NCBI GenBank assembly: GCA_020853105.1
Contig: JADYZM010000077.1
Location: forward strand, 62,001 to 126,000
Length of the DNA: 64,000 nt
Direction: 5' to 3'
Origin: Flavobacteriales bacterium
GTDB lineage: Bacteria; Bacteroidota; Bacteroidia; Flavobacteriales_E; Vicingaceae
In this document: piece after piece, positions 20,598 to 30,423 of the stretch
Position numbering within the stretch: position 1 is the stretch's first letter
How the letters are laid out: each line of letters opens with the position of its first letter
Made by a program: the position numbers and the translations under genes
Notes under the pieces: model-generated
Told to the model about the DNA's origin: nothing
Databases searched by the model: none
The model's input: only the letters and a program-made list of their open reading frames with translations

Positions 20598-20627
20598 AAA
20601 CTATTTTTTCAGATTAAAAAATAGTTT
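20598..20627. promoter_or_regulatory. Perfect 12-bp inverted repeat in divergent intergenic region (possible operator)
   Basis: AAACTATTTTTT cagatt AAAAAATAGTTT. Confidence 0.45.
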
Positions 20628-20683
20628 AAACTTCTAAATATTGACATATTATGACTAATTTAGACGTTTTAAAATTTATCTAG

Positions 20684-21040
20684 ATGATAGAAATAGGCTC
20701 AAACATTCGAAAAATAAGAGAATTAAAAGGATTCCCTCAAGATTTTATGGCAAATCAATTAAAAATAAGCCAACGTCAATATAGCCGTATTGAAAAAGAA
20801 GAAACGAAGTTAGATTTAGATAAACTCAACGCTATAAGTGAAATTCTAGAAGTAACTCTTGAACAATTACTTGGTTTCAATGAAAAATTTATTTTCAATA
20901 ATTGTCAAACGGCTTTTGGTAATAACAAAAATTATTATGCCTACTCCGAAAACGAAAAAACATTATACGAGAATCGGATAAAACACTTAGAGGATGAAGT
21001 GCTTTTTTTAAGAGGAGAGATTAATAAAAAATATAAATAA
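20684..21040 (+). CDS. XRE-family helix-turn-helix transcriptional regulator
   Basis: IGSNIRKIRELKGFPQDFMANQLKISQRQYSRIEKEETKLDLDKLNAISEIL. Confidence 0.9.
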   Translation: MIEIGSNIRKIRELKGFPQDFMANQLKISQRQYSRIEKEETKLDLDKLNAISEILEVTLEQLLGFNEKFIFNNCQTAFGNNKNYYAYSENEKTLYENRIKHLEDEVLFLRGEINKKYK

Positions 21041-21087
21041 AATACTGAAAAATTTTCAAAATTGTCGATTTTATGGATAGGATATAT

Positions 21088-21864
21088 TTAGTGTCTCTCT
21101 ATAATGTCAATATTTGGTAAAGCATTTTCTACGTCAAAATCACCAATTTTTGTTCTACGCAATTCGCTGAGGTGAGCACCTGAGTTTAATCGTAATCCAA
21201 AATCTCTTACGATGGAGCGTATGTAAGTTCCTTTACTACACGTAATGCGAAATTTTACATATAATCCTTTTTCGTAATTCGGAGCTAAGTTGATTCTGTC
21301 GTTTTTGTAATTTTCGTCAATCTTTACAGTATCTTTTAGCTCATTAATATTGGTTGAAAACCCTAGAATTTCAAACGATTTAATGGTGATTGTATTAGAT
21401 TTTATTTCTACTTCTTCGCCACTTCTGGCATACTCATAAGCTCGTTTTCCGTCAATTTTTTTTGCTGAATGTATTGGGGCTGTTTGTTGTTGTTCTCCAA
21501 GAAATGATTTTGCTACCTCTTCAATCATTTCTTTAGTAATGTGGTTGGTAGGAAATTCTTCATCAACTTCTTTTTCTAAATCGAATGATGGAGTTGTTGC
21601 TCCAATAGTTATAGTACCGGTGTATTCTTTGGTTTGAGCTTGAATTTCGTCAATTTTTTTGGTGAATTTACCAGTACAAATAATTAAAAGTCCTGTTGCT
21701 AAAGGGTCGAGTGTTCCAGCATGACCAACCTTTATTTTTTTAAGGTCTAATTCTTTTCGTAATTGATAGTGAATTTTTTTTACCACATCAAACGATGTCC
21801 ACTTTAGTGGTTTGTCAATTAAAATGATTTGTCCGTTTAAAAATTTGTCTTGAAGTTGCTGCAT
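21088..21864 (-). CDS. truB: tRNA pseudouridine(55) synthase TruB
   Basis: GQIILIDKPLKWTSFDVV, VGHAGTLDPLATGLL, CSKGTYIRSIVRDFG. Confidence 0.97.
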   Translation of the reverse strand: MQQLQDKFLNGQIILIDKPLKWTSFDVVKKIHYQLRKELDLKKIKVGHAGTLDPLATGLLIICTGKFTKKIDEIQAQTKEYTGTITIGATTPSFDLEKEVDEEFPTNHITKEMIEEVAKSFLGEQQQTAPIHSAKKIDGKRAYEYARSGEEVEIKSNTITIKSFEILGFSTNINELKDTVKIDENYKNDRINLAPNYEKGLYVKFRITCSKGTYIRSIVRDFGLRLNSGAHLSELRRTKIGDFDVENALPNIDIIERH

Positions 21865-22658
21865 TATACTATGGTAAGTTCAATTCCCATAAAATAAAGT
21901 GCTAGAATAATAATTCCAACAACAATACGATAGTATCCAAAATATTTAAAACCATGTTTGGTTAAGAAACTGATAAATCCTTTTATAGCAAGAATAGCTA
22001 CAATAAAAGCAACTACATTTCCAATAATTAACAAGGTAATTTCTTCACCATGAAAACCTCCGCCATCTTTATAAAACTTTAACAATTTATAGCCTGTTGC
22101 CGCTAGCATGGTTGGAATAGCAAGAAAAAATGAAAATTCGGCAGCGGCTTTTCTGTTCATTTTTTGAGTTAAACCACCAATAATGGTTGCAGCTGAACGA
22201 GATACGCCAGGAATCATGGCAATACATTGAAACAATCCGATTTTAAAAGCCGTTGGGTAAGTAACTTCAGAAGTGCCAGAAACTTCGGTTTTTTTAAACC
22301 ATTTATCTACATAGATTAAAACAATTCCCCCTAACAAAAGTGTGGTGGCGACTACAATTACATTTTCCAATAAGGCATCAATGTAATCATTCAATAAAAA
22401 CCCGAAAACAGCTGCAGGAATAAATCCAACAAATAATTTAAGGTAAAAATTTACAGATTGAAAAAAACGCTTCCAATATAACGCCAATACTGACAAAATA
22501 GCTCCAAACTGAATAGCAATAGTAAATGTTTTAGTAAAATCATCATTTGCGATTCCCATCAATGAAGAACCGATAATCATGTGACCGGTAGAAGATACAG
22601 GTAAAAATTCAGTTATTCCTTCAATTACAGCAAGTATAATTGCTTCAATAATTGTCAT
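21864..22658 (-). CDS. uppP: Undecaprenyl-diphosphate phosphatase
   Basis: [30 protein letters not shown]. Confidence 0.97.
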   Translation of the reverse strand: MTIIEAIILAVIEGITEFLPVSSTGHMIIGSSLMGIANDDFTKTFTIAIQFGAILSVLALYWKRFFQSVNFYLKLFVGFIPAAVFGFLLNDYIDALLENVIVVATTLLLGGIVLIYVDKWFKKTEVSGTSEVTYPTAFKIGLFQCIAMIPGVSRSAATIIGGLTQKMNRKAAAEFSFFLAIPTMLAATGYKLLKFYKDGGGFHGEEITLLIIGNVVAFIVAILAIKGFISFLTKHGFKYFGYYRIVVGIIILALYFMGIELTIV

Positions 22659-22675
22659 CAGGTAGTTTTATAAAA

Positions 22676-22915
22676 TTATTTAACTTTTTTCATAATGCCC
22701 CAGCCCACAATTACCAGTCCAAGGATAATCAAAACGGGAGAAACAAACATTCTTCTAAAAGAAAACAATTCTTCACTAAAAACAGCAGGGTCTTCAGAGC
22801 CTCCACCGGATAATAAAACATATCCCAAAACAGTTAAAAAAGTACCAATTATTAGTAGTATATAATTCTGCTTTCCAAATGCAAAATCTTTATTTATTCT
22901 ATTGTTATCACTCAT
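22676..22915 (-). CDS. DUF3098-like small membrane protein
   Basis: Two TM segments; located between uppP and ftsX as commonly seen in Bacteroidetes. Confidence 0.8.
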   Translation of the reverse strand: MSDNNRINKDFAFGKQNYILLIIGTFLTVLGYVLLSGGGSEDPAVFSEELFSFRRMFVSPVLIILGLVIVGWGIMKKVK

Positions 22916-22967
22916 TTTTTTTATTTATTAAAAAGTTTATATTATTTTTTAGTCAGAACAGATAATC

Positions 22968-23846
22968 TTAATAATACAAATTTCCGGTTTCCATTCTTAA
23001 AAACTTTCTTACTGCCAAAATTGTAGATATCCATGAAATCAATATTCCTAAAATAATTACCATTAGAAATAATGCACCATATAACTCTATATTGTTAAAA
23101 TCAATAATTTCAGGAATTTGTTTTTCTAAATAATAAAGAAAAATCAATATTAATCCTATGGATATAGTTGAGGCTATAATTCCATTGCCAATCCCTTTAA
23201 GAATAAAAGGCTTTTGAATAAAAGATGATTTTGCACCAACCAACTGCATGGTTTTAATTAAAAATCGTTTGGAATAGATAGAAAGTCTGATGGTATTGTT
23301 TATCAGAGCCATAGCAATAGTTAAAAGTAACGCACTAAAAGCCAGAAGATAAAAGCTTATTTTATTTACATTTTCATTGACAAGGCTTACCAAGTCTTTC
23401 TGATAAAAAACTTCTTTTATTTTAGGGTTATCAGAAAGATTAGATTCAATAACAGAAAGACTGTCTGTATTTGCATAATCAGCATTTAATTTTACATCTA
23501 TCGAAGATAGCAAGGGATTATATCCTAAGAAGTTAATAAAATCTTCACCAAGCTCTCGTTGAAGTTCTGCTGCAGCAGAATCCGGATGAATAAAATGGGT
23601 AGATTTTACAAAACTTTCTGCATCAAGCGATTTCTGAATTTGTGCAATATCAACTTCTTTGATTCCTTCTTTTAAGATTATTGAAAAACCTATATTTTCT
23701 TTAACATGATTGGAAATTTGCTTAGCGTTCAAAATAATTAGTCCTAAAATACCTAGCATAAATAATACCAACGAGATACTAATTATAGTTGTAAAATAAG
23801 ATGAACGTATTCTTCTACCTGTATATTTATTTTGTTTGTCTAACAT
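22968..23846 (-). CDS. ftsX: Cell division protein FtsX-like permease
   Basis: N-terminal TM, extracellular domain, C-terminal FtsX TM region (RLSIYSKRFLIKTMQLVGA). Confidence 0.88.
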   Translation of the reverse strand: MLDKQNKYTGRRIRSSYFTTIISISLVLFMLGILGLIILNAKQISNHVKENIGFSIILKEGIKEVDIAQIQKSLDAESFVKSTHFIHPDSAAAELQRELGEDFINFLGYNPLLSSIDVKLNADYANTDSLSVIESNLSDNPKIKEVFYQKDLVSLVNENVNKISFYLLAFSALLLTIAMALINNTIRLSIYSKRFLIKTMQLVGAKSSFIQKPFILKGIGNGIIASTISIGLILIFLYYLEKQIPEIIDFNNIELYGALFLMVIILGILISWISTILAVRKFLRMETGNLYY

Positions 23847-23956
23847 TTTTTATTGATTACTAAAGTAAGACTTTAACTTGTTTGACTTTATTCTATTTTT
23901 CAAAAATACTGCTAAATATTGTTAATTTCGCGACTCAATTTGATGACTTTTCAACG

Positions 23957-26926
23957 ATGCAATATCAATTTCAGGAGATAGAAAAGAAATGGAGAAAGTA
24001 TTGGGCAGATAACAAAACTTTTGCTGTTTCTGACCAAAGTGTAAAACCAAAATGCTACGTATTAGATATGTTTCCATATCCTTCCGGAGCTGGATTACAC
24101 GTGGGTCACCCACTTGGGTATATTGCATCGGACGTATATGCTCGTTATAAAAGACTTTTAGGGTTTAATGTTCTTCACCCTATGGGCTATGATTCTTTTG
24201 GTTTGCCTGCTGAACAATATGCAATCCAGACAGGTCAACATCCTGCAATAACAACCAAGGTAAATATTGAAGGTGGAGTTGATAAACAAGGAAATACTAT
24301 ACCTGGATATAGAAAACAGTTAGATAAAATTGGATTTTCATACGATTGGGATAGAGAAGTTCGAACTTCAAACCCTGACTACTACAAGTGGACTCAATGG
24401 ATTTTTAAGCAGTTGTTTAGTTCTTGGTACAACATTAATTCTAATAAAGCCGAAAGGATTGAGTCTTTGATAGAAGCATTTAAAAACAATGGAAATTCAG
24501 GAATAAATGCTGTTTGTGATGAAACAATCCTTTTTTCAGCCGAGCAGTGGAATAGTTGGAGTGAGGAAGAACAACAAAAAATTCTTTTAAACTACAGAAT
24601 AGCCTATTTATCTGATACATGGGTAAATTGGTGTCCTGCTCTAGGAACTGTTTTAGCAAATGATGAAATTAAAGATGGTGTTTCAGAGCGAGGAGGCTAT
24701 CCGGTTGAACAAAAACTAATGAAGCAGTGGAGCATGAGAATTACTGCTTATGCTGAACGTTTACTTCAAGGATTAGATAAACTAGATTGGACAGATTCAA
24801 TAAAAGATGTTCAGCGCAATTGGATTGGAAAAAGCGAGGGAGCACAAGTCATTTTTGAAGTAAAATCTTCTATTCATAAAAATTTAACTATTGAAGTTTT
24901 TACAACACGTCCAGACACTATTTTTGGAGTTTCTTTTATGGTATTAGCTCCTGAACACGATTTAGTTGATTTAATTACAACACCTGAACAAATAGAATCA
25001 GTTGAGGCATATAAAAAATCAGCTTTATTGAAATCAGAAAGAGACCGCCAGTCTGACATCAAAAATATTACTGGAGCTTTTACAGGGGCATACGCAACTC
25101 ATCCATTTACGGGTGAAATTATTCCTGTTTGGATTGGTGATTATGTTCTTGCAACTTATGGAACCGGTGCTGTGATGGCTGTTCCATGCGGAGATCAACG
25201 AGATTGGGATTTTGCCAAACATTTTAACATTCCAATTAAAAATATTTTTAAAGACATAGATGTTTCACATGCTGCATACACAGAAAAAGATGCGATAATT
25301 ACTCAATCTAATTTTTTAGATGGCTTGCAGGCAAAAGAAGCGTTAAAAATGGCGATTGTTGAGATTGAAAAACGAGGATTTGGGAAAGGCAAAACACAAT
25401 ATAGATTAAGAGATGCCGTATTTTCCAGGCAGCGATATTGGGGCGAACCATTCCCTGTTTACTACAAAGGTGAAACCCCTTTTTTGATTGAAGATGAGAA
25501 TTTACCTGTAATTCTACCTGATATAGATTCGTATTTACCAACAGAAGATGGCAACCCGCCATTAGCCAGAGTTTCAAAAACAAATTGGTCTGTTCAGTGC
25601 ACTGGAGAAAGAATGGAATACAATACAATGCCGGGTTGGGCGGGAAGTAGTTGGTACTTTCTACGGTATATGGACCCTAAAAACAATAATGAGTTTGTCT
25701 CTAAAGATAAAGTGAATTATTGGAAAAATGTTGATTTATACATAGGTGGAGCAGAACACGCAACCGGTCATTTGCTTTACTCTCGTTTTTGGACTAAGTT
25801 CCTATATGATTTGGGATATATTCCGTTTGATGAGCCGTTTCAAAAAATGATAAACCAAGGAATGATACAGGGAAGAAGCAGTATAGTTTATCGGACTCAT
25901 TTGGACATTACTGTTGAATCAAACGAAGGGTTTGATATCTTTCTTTTGAATTTCATTAAGAATCATCCTATTTTTATATCATCAAAACAGCTTAACAACA
26001 GAAATCATCAAAACTTCACAATCCTGATTGAAAAGCTAAAAAATAAATTTATTCTGCAACATCCTGAAATTCAAATTATAGATATTAAAACCTATGAAAA
26101 TGTAACACCAATTCATGTTGATATTTCTATGGTTGAAAATGATAAATTAAACATTGAAGCTTTTAAAAAGTGGAGAGAAGAGTTTAATGGGGCTGAATTT
26201 ATTTTGGAGGAAAACGGAGATTATATATGCGGGTATGAAATAGAAAAGATGTCAAAATCGAAATTTAATGTTCAAACTCCAGACGAACTTGTTGAAAAAT
26301 TTGGTGCTGACACATTGCGTTGCTACGAAATGTTTTTAGGTCCTTTAGAGCAACATAAACCTTGGGACATTCAGGGAATTACCGGTGTTCACGGATTTTT
26401 AAAAAAACTGTGGAAACTTTTTTATGATGAAAATGGTTGGATTGTTTCCGAAGAAAAACCAACTGAATCTGAATTAAAAACACTTCATAAAACCATAAAA
26501 AAGATAAAAGAAGATATTGAACGGTTTTCGTTTAATACTCCAATTTCTGCTTATATGATATGTGTAAACGAATTAACATCTCAAAAATGCAATAAAAGAG
26601 AAATATTAGAAGATTTATTGATAATCCTATCGCCTTTTGCTCCTCATATTTCTGAAGAATTATGGGAAAAATTAGGTCATTCAGATAGTATTTCACATGC
26701 TGTTTTCCCTAAAGTAAATGAATCTTATTTGGTTGAGAGTAATTATAAATATCCGGTATCTTTTAATGGCAAAATGAGGTTTGTGCTTGAATTACCAACA
26801 TCATTATCAGCGGCTGAGATTGAAAAAGAAGTAATTAATAATGAGCAAACTGCCAAATATCTGGAGGGAAAAGCACCTAAGAAAATAATAGTAGTTCCGC
26901 AAAAGATAGTAAATGTGGTAATGTAA
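23957..26926 (+). CDS. leuS: Leucyl-tRNA synthetase
   Basis: MQYQFQEIEKKWRKYW start; PYPSGAGLHVGHPLGY (HIGH) and EKMSKSKFN (KMSKS). Confidence 0.97.
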   Translation: MQYQFQEIEKKWRKYWADNKTFAVSDQSVKPKCYVLDMFPYPSGAGLHVGHPLGYIASDVYARYKRLLGFNVLHPMGYDSFGLPAEQYAIQTGQHPAITTKVNIEGGVDKQGNTIPGYRKQLDKIGFSYDWDREVRTSNPDYYKWTQWIFKQLFSSWYNINSNKAERIESLIEAFKNNGNSGINAVCDETILFSAEQWNSWSEEEQQKILLNYRIAYLSDTWVNWCPALGTVLANDEIKDGVSERGGYPVEQKLMKQWSMRITAYAERLLQGLDKLDWTDSIKDVQRNWIGKSEGAQVIFEVKSSIHKNLTIEVFTTRPDTIFGVSFMVLAPEHDLVDLITTPEQIESVEAYKKSALLKSERDRQSDIKNITGAFTGAYATHPFTGEIIPVWIGDYVLATYGTGAVMAVPCGDQRDWDFAKHFNIPIKNIFKDIDVSHAAYTEKDAIITQSNFLDGLQAKEALKMAIVEIEKRGFGKGKTQYRLRDAVFSRQRYWGEPFPVYYKGETPFLIEDENLPVILPDIDSYLPTEDGNPPLARVSKTNWSVQCTGERMEYNTMPGWAGSSWYFLRYMDPKNNNEFVSKDKVNYWKNVDLYIGGAEHATGHLLYSRFWTKFLYDLGYIPFDEPFQKMINQGMIQGRSSIVYRTHLDITVESNEGFDIFLLNFIKNHPIFISSKQLNNRNHQNFTILIEKLKNKFILQHPEIQIIDIKTYENVTPIHVDISMVENDKLNIEAFKKWREEFNGAEFILEENGDYICGYEIEKMSKSKFNVQTPDELVEKFGADTLRCYEMFLGPLEQHKPWDIQGITGVHGFLKKLWKLFYDENGWIVSEEKPTESELKTLHKTIKKIKEDIERFSFNTPISAYMICVNELTSQKCNKREILEDLLIILSPFAPHISEELWEKLGHSDSISHAVFPKVNESYLVESNYKYPVSFNGKMRFVLELPTSLSAAEIEKEVINNEQTAKYLEGKAPKKIIVVPQKIVNVVM

Positions 26927-26930
26927 ATAA

Positions 26931-26962
26931 AAAAATCCGTTAGAAATCTAACGGATTTTTTT
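26931..26962 (+). terminator. Rho-independent terminator of leuS
   Basis: AAAAATCCGTTAG aaat CTAACGGATTTTTTT. Confidence 0.85.
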
Positions 26963-26963
26963 G

Positions 26964-27038
26964 TGGGAGATGAGGGATTCGAACCCCCGACCCTCTCGGT
27001 GTAAACGAGATGCTCTGAACCAGCTGAGCTAATCTCCC
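26964..27038 (-). tRNA. tRNA-Val (anticodon UAC)
   Basis: Reverse complement GGGAGAT TA GCTC AGCTGGTTCA GAGC A TCTCG TTTACAC CGAGA GGGTC GGGGG TTCGAAT CCCTC ATCTCCC A folds as a cloverleaf. Confidence 0.96.
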
Positions 27039-27101
27039 TTCTTGTTAAAGCGGCTGCAAATATATACTTATTCTAATTTACTACAAACTTTTTTAAAAAA
27101 A

Positions 27102-29009
27102 TTATTCCTGCTTCAGTTTGAAAAGAAGTTTTCCAGAGCAGTTCATCATTTTTGTTGATTTTTGATTAGTCTGGAAGGTAATGTTTTCAAAAATAAATTT
27201 GTATTCCAATTCTCCGGATATTCCAGCAATCGTCATATCACTTAAAGGCAAGTCATATTTATTTACTTTACCATATTTTTCTTCTAAATTCTGTTGGATT
27301 GTGCTTAAACTTATGGTTGAAATTGGCTTTGAATCTCTGTTTATAACTAAGGTTGACTTTTGTTTTGATGGGACAATTACTTCATAAGCACTACTATCAA
27401 TCGTAAATTGAGCAAAGACTTCTTTTATTGTTTTATCATCTGGAAATAGATAAATGTACAACGGGATTTCATAATCATAACCCTTGATTTCAGTAAATGC
27501 AGAACTATTGTTTGAAGAATAAGTATAGCTTTTATCTAGGGTTGCATCATAATATATATAATCTAACCCCATTGCTTTCATATAAATTTCGGCTTCATTA
27601 ATTCTTTCCCAACTTTCTTTTTTCTCATTGTATGAAGTAAGCTGCTGGTCAAATTGTTGAGAATACCAATTTTTAATAGAGTTGAAATCATGAAAATCAT
27701 CAAGATAATCAAGAATAGATTTAATTTCTGCTTTCAAAGAGTCGTTTATTTGATTCTGATTTTGCGGATTAAAAGTTATAGTCCTGAAGTTCGTATCTAT
27801 TTTTATAGTTTGTTCGTTAACTATTTTTTCATTTTTTAGTAAGTTAGAATTTTCTAAAATGTGTTTCAGTCTGTTTACTTGGCTTTTTTCACTAACGCTA
27901 AAAATACCCCATGGTCCAAACGAAGCAGTAGTTATTGTGATGAATAAAGAAATCGGTATAATCTTGATATTGGTTTTACCTATAATAAAATAGATACTCA
28001 CCAAACTTAGCCAAACTCCCATCATAAATAATAAATATCTGTTTATTGTTATTCCATAATCATTCAATCTCATACTAAGAGCTATAAAAAGCATTACAAC
28101 TAATGGAATTAAAATAAAATAGTAAGCCCTAGAGACAGTTTTAATCCAACTATTTCCTTCTTGATTTCCATAAGGAAACATCAATAACATATTAAAAATT
28201 CCAGAAACTGCTACTCCGGTAATCATATATGAAACCACACCCTTGGGCCAGTCCCACAAAGAAATTATTTTTACTCCATAACTATACAGTATAAGGATAT
28301 ATAATGCTAGCAAAGGAAGAAATATATATTGTGAGAAAATTTTAAGTCCCGAAGGATAGCTTATATCTTCATCTATTGTGCTACTGTCTTCAGGGGCTCC
28401 GGACAAAAATATCCATGTACTTATCAAGCCCTGAATTACAATGAATGCTTCTAAGTAGAGATTATTATTTATTTTAATATTAAATAAAGTATCTAATGCG
28501 GCTAATGATAAAATTATTCCGAGGTATAAAAAAAATGAAAAGATTGAGGCTACAATAAATCGGATAAACAAGGCTTTATTAAATTGCCAAAATCCATTTA
28601 TTTCACTTGTTTTTATAAAAGGAGAAAATGAAACCAATAAATGAATCGCAATACTATAAATTACAAATTTGATATAAGGAACATTTGTTGTGTAGTGGAA
28701 GTCAGAGGTTGGAAATGTAAAAAATAATAATGCAAGCAGTACAATTCCAACGGTATTTAATAAAACTCGTTTTGTTAAATTAAGTTTGTGTCTGGAGACA
28801 ATAATCTCAACACAAAAGAAGAGTGAAATACCAAGCCCACAGCATAGTATTGTATTAATATAAGGTAGATGGTTCGTTATGGATTTTTCCTTTTCAACCA
28901 ATATTATTCCTATAAAAACTAGAGCCAATGAACTTAATAAGCTCATAGGATATCGAAGTGCTGAAGATTTTGCCTGAGTTGCTAAATAATTAATAGAAGG
29001 AAGTTTCAT
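27102..29009 (-). CDS. DUF4153-like multi-pass membrane protein
   Basis: Many TM segments followed by soluble C-terminal domain. Confidence 0.7.
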   Translation of the reverse strand: MKLPSINYLATQAKSSALRYPMSLLSSLALVFIGIILVEKEKSITNHLPYINTILCCGLGISLFFCVEIIVSRHKLNLTKRVLLNTVGIVLLALLFFTFPTSDFHYTTNVPYIKFVIYSIAIHLLVSFSPFIKTSEINGFWQFNKALFIRFIVASIFSFFLYLGIILSLAALDTLFNIKINNNLYLEAFIVIQGLISTWIFLSGAPEDSSTIDEDISYPSGLKIFSQYIFLPLLALYILILYSYGVKIISLWDWPKGVVSYMITGVAVSGIFNMLLMFPYGNQEGNSWIKTVSRAYYFILIPLVVMLFIALSMRLNDYGITINRYLLFMMGVWLSLVSIYFIIGKTNIKIIPISLFITITTASFGPWGIFSVSEKSQVNRLKHILENSNLLKNEKIVNEQTIKIDTNFRTITFNPQNQNQINDSLKAEIKSILDYLDDFHDFNSIKNWYSQQFDQQLTSYNEKKESWERINEAEIYMKAMGLDYIYYDATLDKSYTYSSNNSSAFTEIKGYDYEIPLYIYLFPDDKTIKEVFAQFTIDSSAYEVIVPSKQKSTLVINRDSKPISTISLSTIQQNLEEKYGKVNKYDLPLSDMTIAGISGELEYKFIFENITFQTNQKSTKMMNCSGKLLFKLKQE

Positions 29010-29090
29010 TAGATTTTTTTTAAATAACGAATAAGAACCAGTAAATAGTATTAACGAAAATAGAATAATTTTTTGATTAATCCTATAGGG

Positions 29091-29765
29091 CTATTCCTGG
29101 AAACCACTAACCACAATAACAATTTCACCTTTTAAAGAATTGTTTTTGTAATATTCAAGAACTTCTGCAACACTTCCACGTACTGTTTCTTCATGGATTT
29201 TAGTCAACTCGCGAGATACAGAAATTTGACGGGTTTCACCAAAAAATTCAGAAAATTGCTCAAGAGTTTTAAGCAATCGATGAGTGGATTCATAAAAAAT
29301 AATAGTTCTAGTTTCTTCTTTAAGAAGATTTAGTCGGGTATGACGACCTTTTTTATGAGGTAAAAAGCCTTCAAAAACAAACTTATCACACGGAAACCCT
29401 GAGTTTATAAGAGCAGGCACAAAAGCAGTTGCCCCTGGTAGGCATTCAACATCTATTTCATTTTGAATACAGGCTCTAACAATTAAAAAACCGGGGTCAG
29501 ATATACCCGGTGTACCTGCATCACTAACTATAGCTACTGTTTTGTTTTGCTTCAAATCTTCAATTATCCGTTCAAGGGCTTTATGTTCATTGTGCTGATG
29601 AAATGGAACCAATTTCTTGTTGATTGTAAAGTGGGAGAGAAGTTTTGCAGTTTGTCGAGTATCTTCTGCGAGAATGTAATCTACATCCTTCAAAGTTTGT
29701 ATTGCTCTAAAAGTGATATCATTCAGATTTCCAATGGGTGTTGGGACTATGAATAATTTAGCCAT
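29091..29765 (-). CDS. rsmI: 16S rRNA (cytidine(1402)-2'-O)-methyltransferase
   Basis: LFIVPTPIGNLNDITFRAI, EDTRQTAKLL, VSDAGTPGISDPG. Confidence 0.96.
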   Translation of the reverse strand: MAKLFIVPTPIGNLNDITFRAIQTLKDVDYILAEDTRQTAKLLSHFTINKKLVPFHQHNEHKALERIIEDLKQNKTVAIVSDAGTPGISDPGFLIVRACIQNEIDVECLPGATAFVPALINSGFPCDKFVFEGFLPHKKGRHTRLNLLKEETRTIIFYESTHRLLKTLEQFSEFFGETRQISVSRELTKIHEETVRGSVAEVLEYYKNNSLKGEIVIVVSGFQE

Positions 29766-29873
29766 AAATTTTAATATTCAGTGTAAAGATAATCGCTGCA
29801 AATATAAATTGTTTAACTTTATGTGAATTTAATGCAACCTTTTTCATAATTATTACATCTAAAAGCCAAGTAG

Positions 29874-30416
29874 ATGAAACTTACTGATGAGCAACTGGTA
29901 AAAAAGTGTCTTGAAAAAGATTCTCTTGCTCAAAAGCAGTTGTTTGATACTTTTTCAAAACGAATGATGGGTACTTGTTTGCGTTATACAAAAGACGTAG
30001 AAGAGGCTCAAGATGTGTTGCAAATGGGTTTTGTAAAAGTTTTTGAAAAGCTTTATTTATTTAATAATGAAGGTTCTTTAGAAGGTTGGATTAGAAAAGT
30101 GATTATCAATACGGCATTAGACCAAATTCGAAAAAATAAAAAATTTGAAGATAATTTGGATTTGAATGTAGTAGAATATCATGTTTCATCAGATAATGAA
30201 AATGCTTTAGAACATCTGTCGGCGAAAGATTTATTAAAAATAATTCAAGAAATGCCAACAGGTTTTAGAACTGTTTTCAATTTATATGCAATCGAAGGAT
30301 ATACACATCAAGAAATTGCCGATAAACTAAATATTTCAATAAACACTTCGAAGTCACAATATTCAAGAGCCAGAGTTTATTTACAAAAGATTTTAATAGA
30401 AGAAAAAATAGTGTAA
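29874..30416 (+). CDS. ECF-type RNA polymerase sigma factor
   Basis: Region 2 (DVEEAQDVLQMGFVKVFEKL...GWIRKVIINTALDQIRK) and region 4 (YTHQEIADKLNISINTSKSQYSRAR). Confidence 0.93.
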   Translation: MKLTDEQLVKKCLEKDSLAQKQLFDTFSKRMMGTCLRYTKDVEEAQDVLQMGFVKVFEKLYLFNNEGSLEGWIRKVIINTALDQIRKNKKFEDNLDLNVVEYHVSSDNENALEHLSAKDLLKIIQEMPTGFRTVFNLYAIEGYTHQEIADKLNISINTSKSQYSRARVYLQKILIEEKIV

Positions 30417-30423
30417 CAAAAAC

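Noticed and set aside
25308-25628. 106-aa minus-strand ORF in leuS
   Set aside because: Antisense to a strongly supported essential gene.
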